Below are positions 63,294 through 64,000 of a stretch of 64,000 bases of DNA, in pieces. The notes under the pieces were generated by a model, which made no database searches, was not told the DNA's origin, and was given only the letters and a program-made list of their open reading frames with translations. Source of the DNA: Virgibacillus proomii (GTDB lineage Bacteria > Bacillota > Bacilli > Bacillales > Amphibacillaceae); assembly GCF_900162615.1 (NCBI RefSeq), contig NZ_FUFN01000009.1, positions 1,133,062-1,197,061 of the forward strand. The letters are read 5' to 3'. Each line of letters starts with the position of its first letter. Within the stretch, counting starts at the first letter, position 1. The position numbers and the translations under genes are program-made.

Positions 63294-63462
63294 CTTCTTA
63301 TGAAGAGAGGTGGAGGGAATTGGCCCGAAGAAACCTCGGCAGCGGACTATCTTTATAGTACTGTGCCAAATCCAACAAGCATATATGCTTGAAAAATAAG
63401 AAGAGAGCGCCATAAATTGCAAATCTCTTCTTATTACAAATAAGGAGGGATTTTTCTTTTTT
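63294..63462 (+). ncRNA. SAM-I (S-box) riboswitch, first copy
   Basis: Contains the S-box core AGAGAGGTGGAGGGAA, TGGCCCGAAGAAACC and GTGCCAAATCC. P1 is CTTCTTA with TAAGAAG. The expression platform is complete: AAATCTCTTCTTATT (63421-63435) pairs with AATAAGGAGGGATTT (63439-63453) as a terminator before a T-run, while AATAAGAAGAGA can pair with TCTCTTCTTATT as antiterminator. SAM should switch transcription off. Confidence 0.92.
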
Positions 63463-63583
63463 ACACTAGATAAGCATCTTCGCGCAAGAATTGAATTTCA
63501 TCATATCCGTTTTGTTTAACAAGGGATAAAAATTGCTTTCGAGCTAATAAGTTTAGAAAGCGGATTGTACGTAAGTTAACAAC
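63461..63583 (-). pseudogene. Short unexplained C-terminal-like coding remnant between the riboswitches
   Basis: On the minus strand, 40 codons stay open and end in REDAYLV plus stop; the middle part (ARKQFLSLVKQNGYDEIQF) has protein-like composition. There is no start codon or ribosome-binding site and a stop lies directly upstream. It may be the tail of a lost gene; I cannot name the family. Confidence 0.25.
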
Positions 63584-63644
63584 TTAAGCAACAGAAACGA
63601 GTTATTTTACCGGATTTTTTGAATATTATTATAAAAATCAAATA

Positions 63645-63796
63645 CTTCTTATCGAGAGAGGTGGAGGGACTGGCCCGAAGAAACCTCGGCAGCGGACTAT
63701 TCTATAGTACTGTGCCAAATCCAGCAAGCATTAGCTTGAAAGATAAGAAGAGGAGTTATTGCAAATGCCTCTTCTTATGGAAGGGGCATTTTTTTA
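63645..63796 (+). ncRNA. SAM-I (S-box) riboswitch, second copy
   Basis: Nearly the same aptamer core as the first copy: AGAGAGGTGGAGGGAC, TGGCCCGAAGAAACC, GTGCCAAATCC. P1 is CTTCTTATC/GATAAGAAG. Terminator: ATGCCTCTTC (63765-63774) pairs with GAAGGGGCAT (63780-63789), then T-run. The antiterminator is AAGAAGAGG with CCTCTTCTT. No gene lies between it and the repeat that follows within the window; the controlled gene must be beyond 64000. Confidence 0.92.
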
Positions 63797-64000
63797 TACT
63801 GTAGGAAGGTATAAAGCTTTAGGGTTTATCCCGCATGTAAGATGCCATAAGACTCCCACTTCAAGACCTGAATTGATACAAAAGGGTCAAAGTGGGAAAC
63901 GGCACCTAAATGCCCGATTGGTTCAAGGGCCTTTAGGTCATACCCTTGTGGTACTAACATTCCGTGTAAAAAGCATTCCACGGAATGAAGTTTCACTTTA
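63797..64000 (+). repeat. Nested hairpin repeat, filled copy cut by the window end
   Basis: ACTGTAGGAAGGTATAAAGC, TTTATC (63825-63830), then an insert (63831-63996) with CCGCATG at its left end, GGCACCTAAATGCCC and the CATTCCGTG/CACGGAATG hairpin. It ends GTTTCAC followed by TTTA at the window edge. It starts right at the T-run of the second riboswitch's terminator. Confidence 0.85.

Noticed and set aside
1..64000. CRISPR array
   Set aside because: The repeats here are long, dispersed and intergenic, without regular spacers or cas genes.

Overview
This is a low-GC Firmicutes chromosome segment centred on the replication origin. Gene content and order (rpmH-rnpA-spoIIIJ-jag-mnmE-mnmG-rsmG-noc-soj-spo0J on one side, dnaA-dnaN-yaaA-recF-remB-gyrB-gyrA-yaaC-guaB-dacA-pdxST-serS on the other) and the presence of sporulation-linked genes (spoIIIJ, yyaC, spo0J) point to a Bacillaceae species. 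Protein resemblance and the compact, repeat-rich intergenic regions suggest the Oceanobacillus/Virgibacillus group; that placement is from memory, not a search.

Layout. 0.1-7 kb: a TetR-controlled pair of small multidrug resistance subunits with twin operators, a persulfide dioxygenase-rhodanese fusion, a peroxiredoxin and an ABC exporter. 7-15.4 kb: a DoxX protein, a DnaA-box cluster and the complete walRKHIJ-htrA cell-wall operon. 15.8-22.6 kb: purA, replicative helicase, rplI, gdpP, yybS. 22.7-24.4 kb: a Noc binding site, a DUF1189-like protein and an orphan ModA-type lipoprotein. 24.7-30.4 kb: rpsF-ssb-rpsR, ychF, yyzM, an MscS channel, a YkvI-like transporter and yyaC. 30.8-31.4 kb: a decayed DUF554 gene. 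32.3-43 kb: segregation, tRNA-modification, YidC and rpmH genes. 43-46 kb: bipartite oriC around dnaA. 46-63 kb: replication and topoisomerase genes, then GMP, peptidoglycan, pyridoxal-phosphate and seryl-tRNA genes. The window ends in two tandem SAM riboswitches.

Most genes left of dnaA are on the minus strand and most to the right are on the plus strand, so transcription follows bidirectional replication from oriC. Chromosome segregation is represented by both proteins and sites: Soj, Spo0J and Noc, two perfect parS sites (31516, 35364) and one perfect Noc site (22710).

The most unusual content is intergenic. A family of short (about 170-350 bp) hairpin-rich repeats occurs at least a dozen times. 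Comparing filled and empty copies shows nesting: a roughly 60-70 bp host hairpin element, a 22 bp segment bounded by GTATA repeats, and a 166-175 bp multi-hairpin insert flanked by TTTATC on both sides. Several copies lie between a stop codon and its apparent terminator, so they would be transcribed as 3' UTRs.
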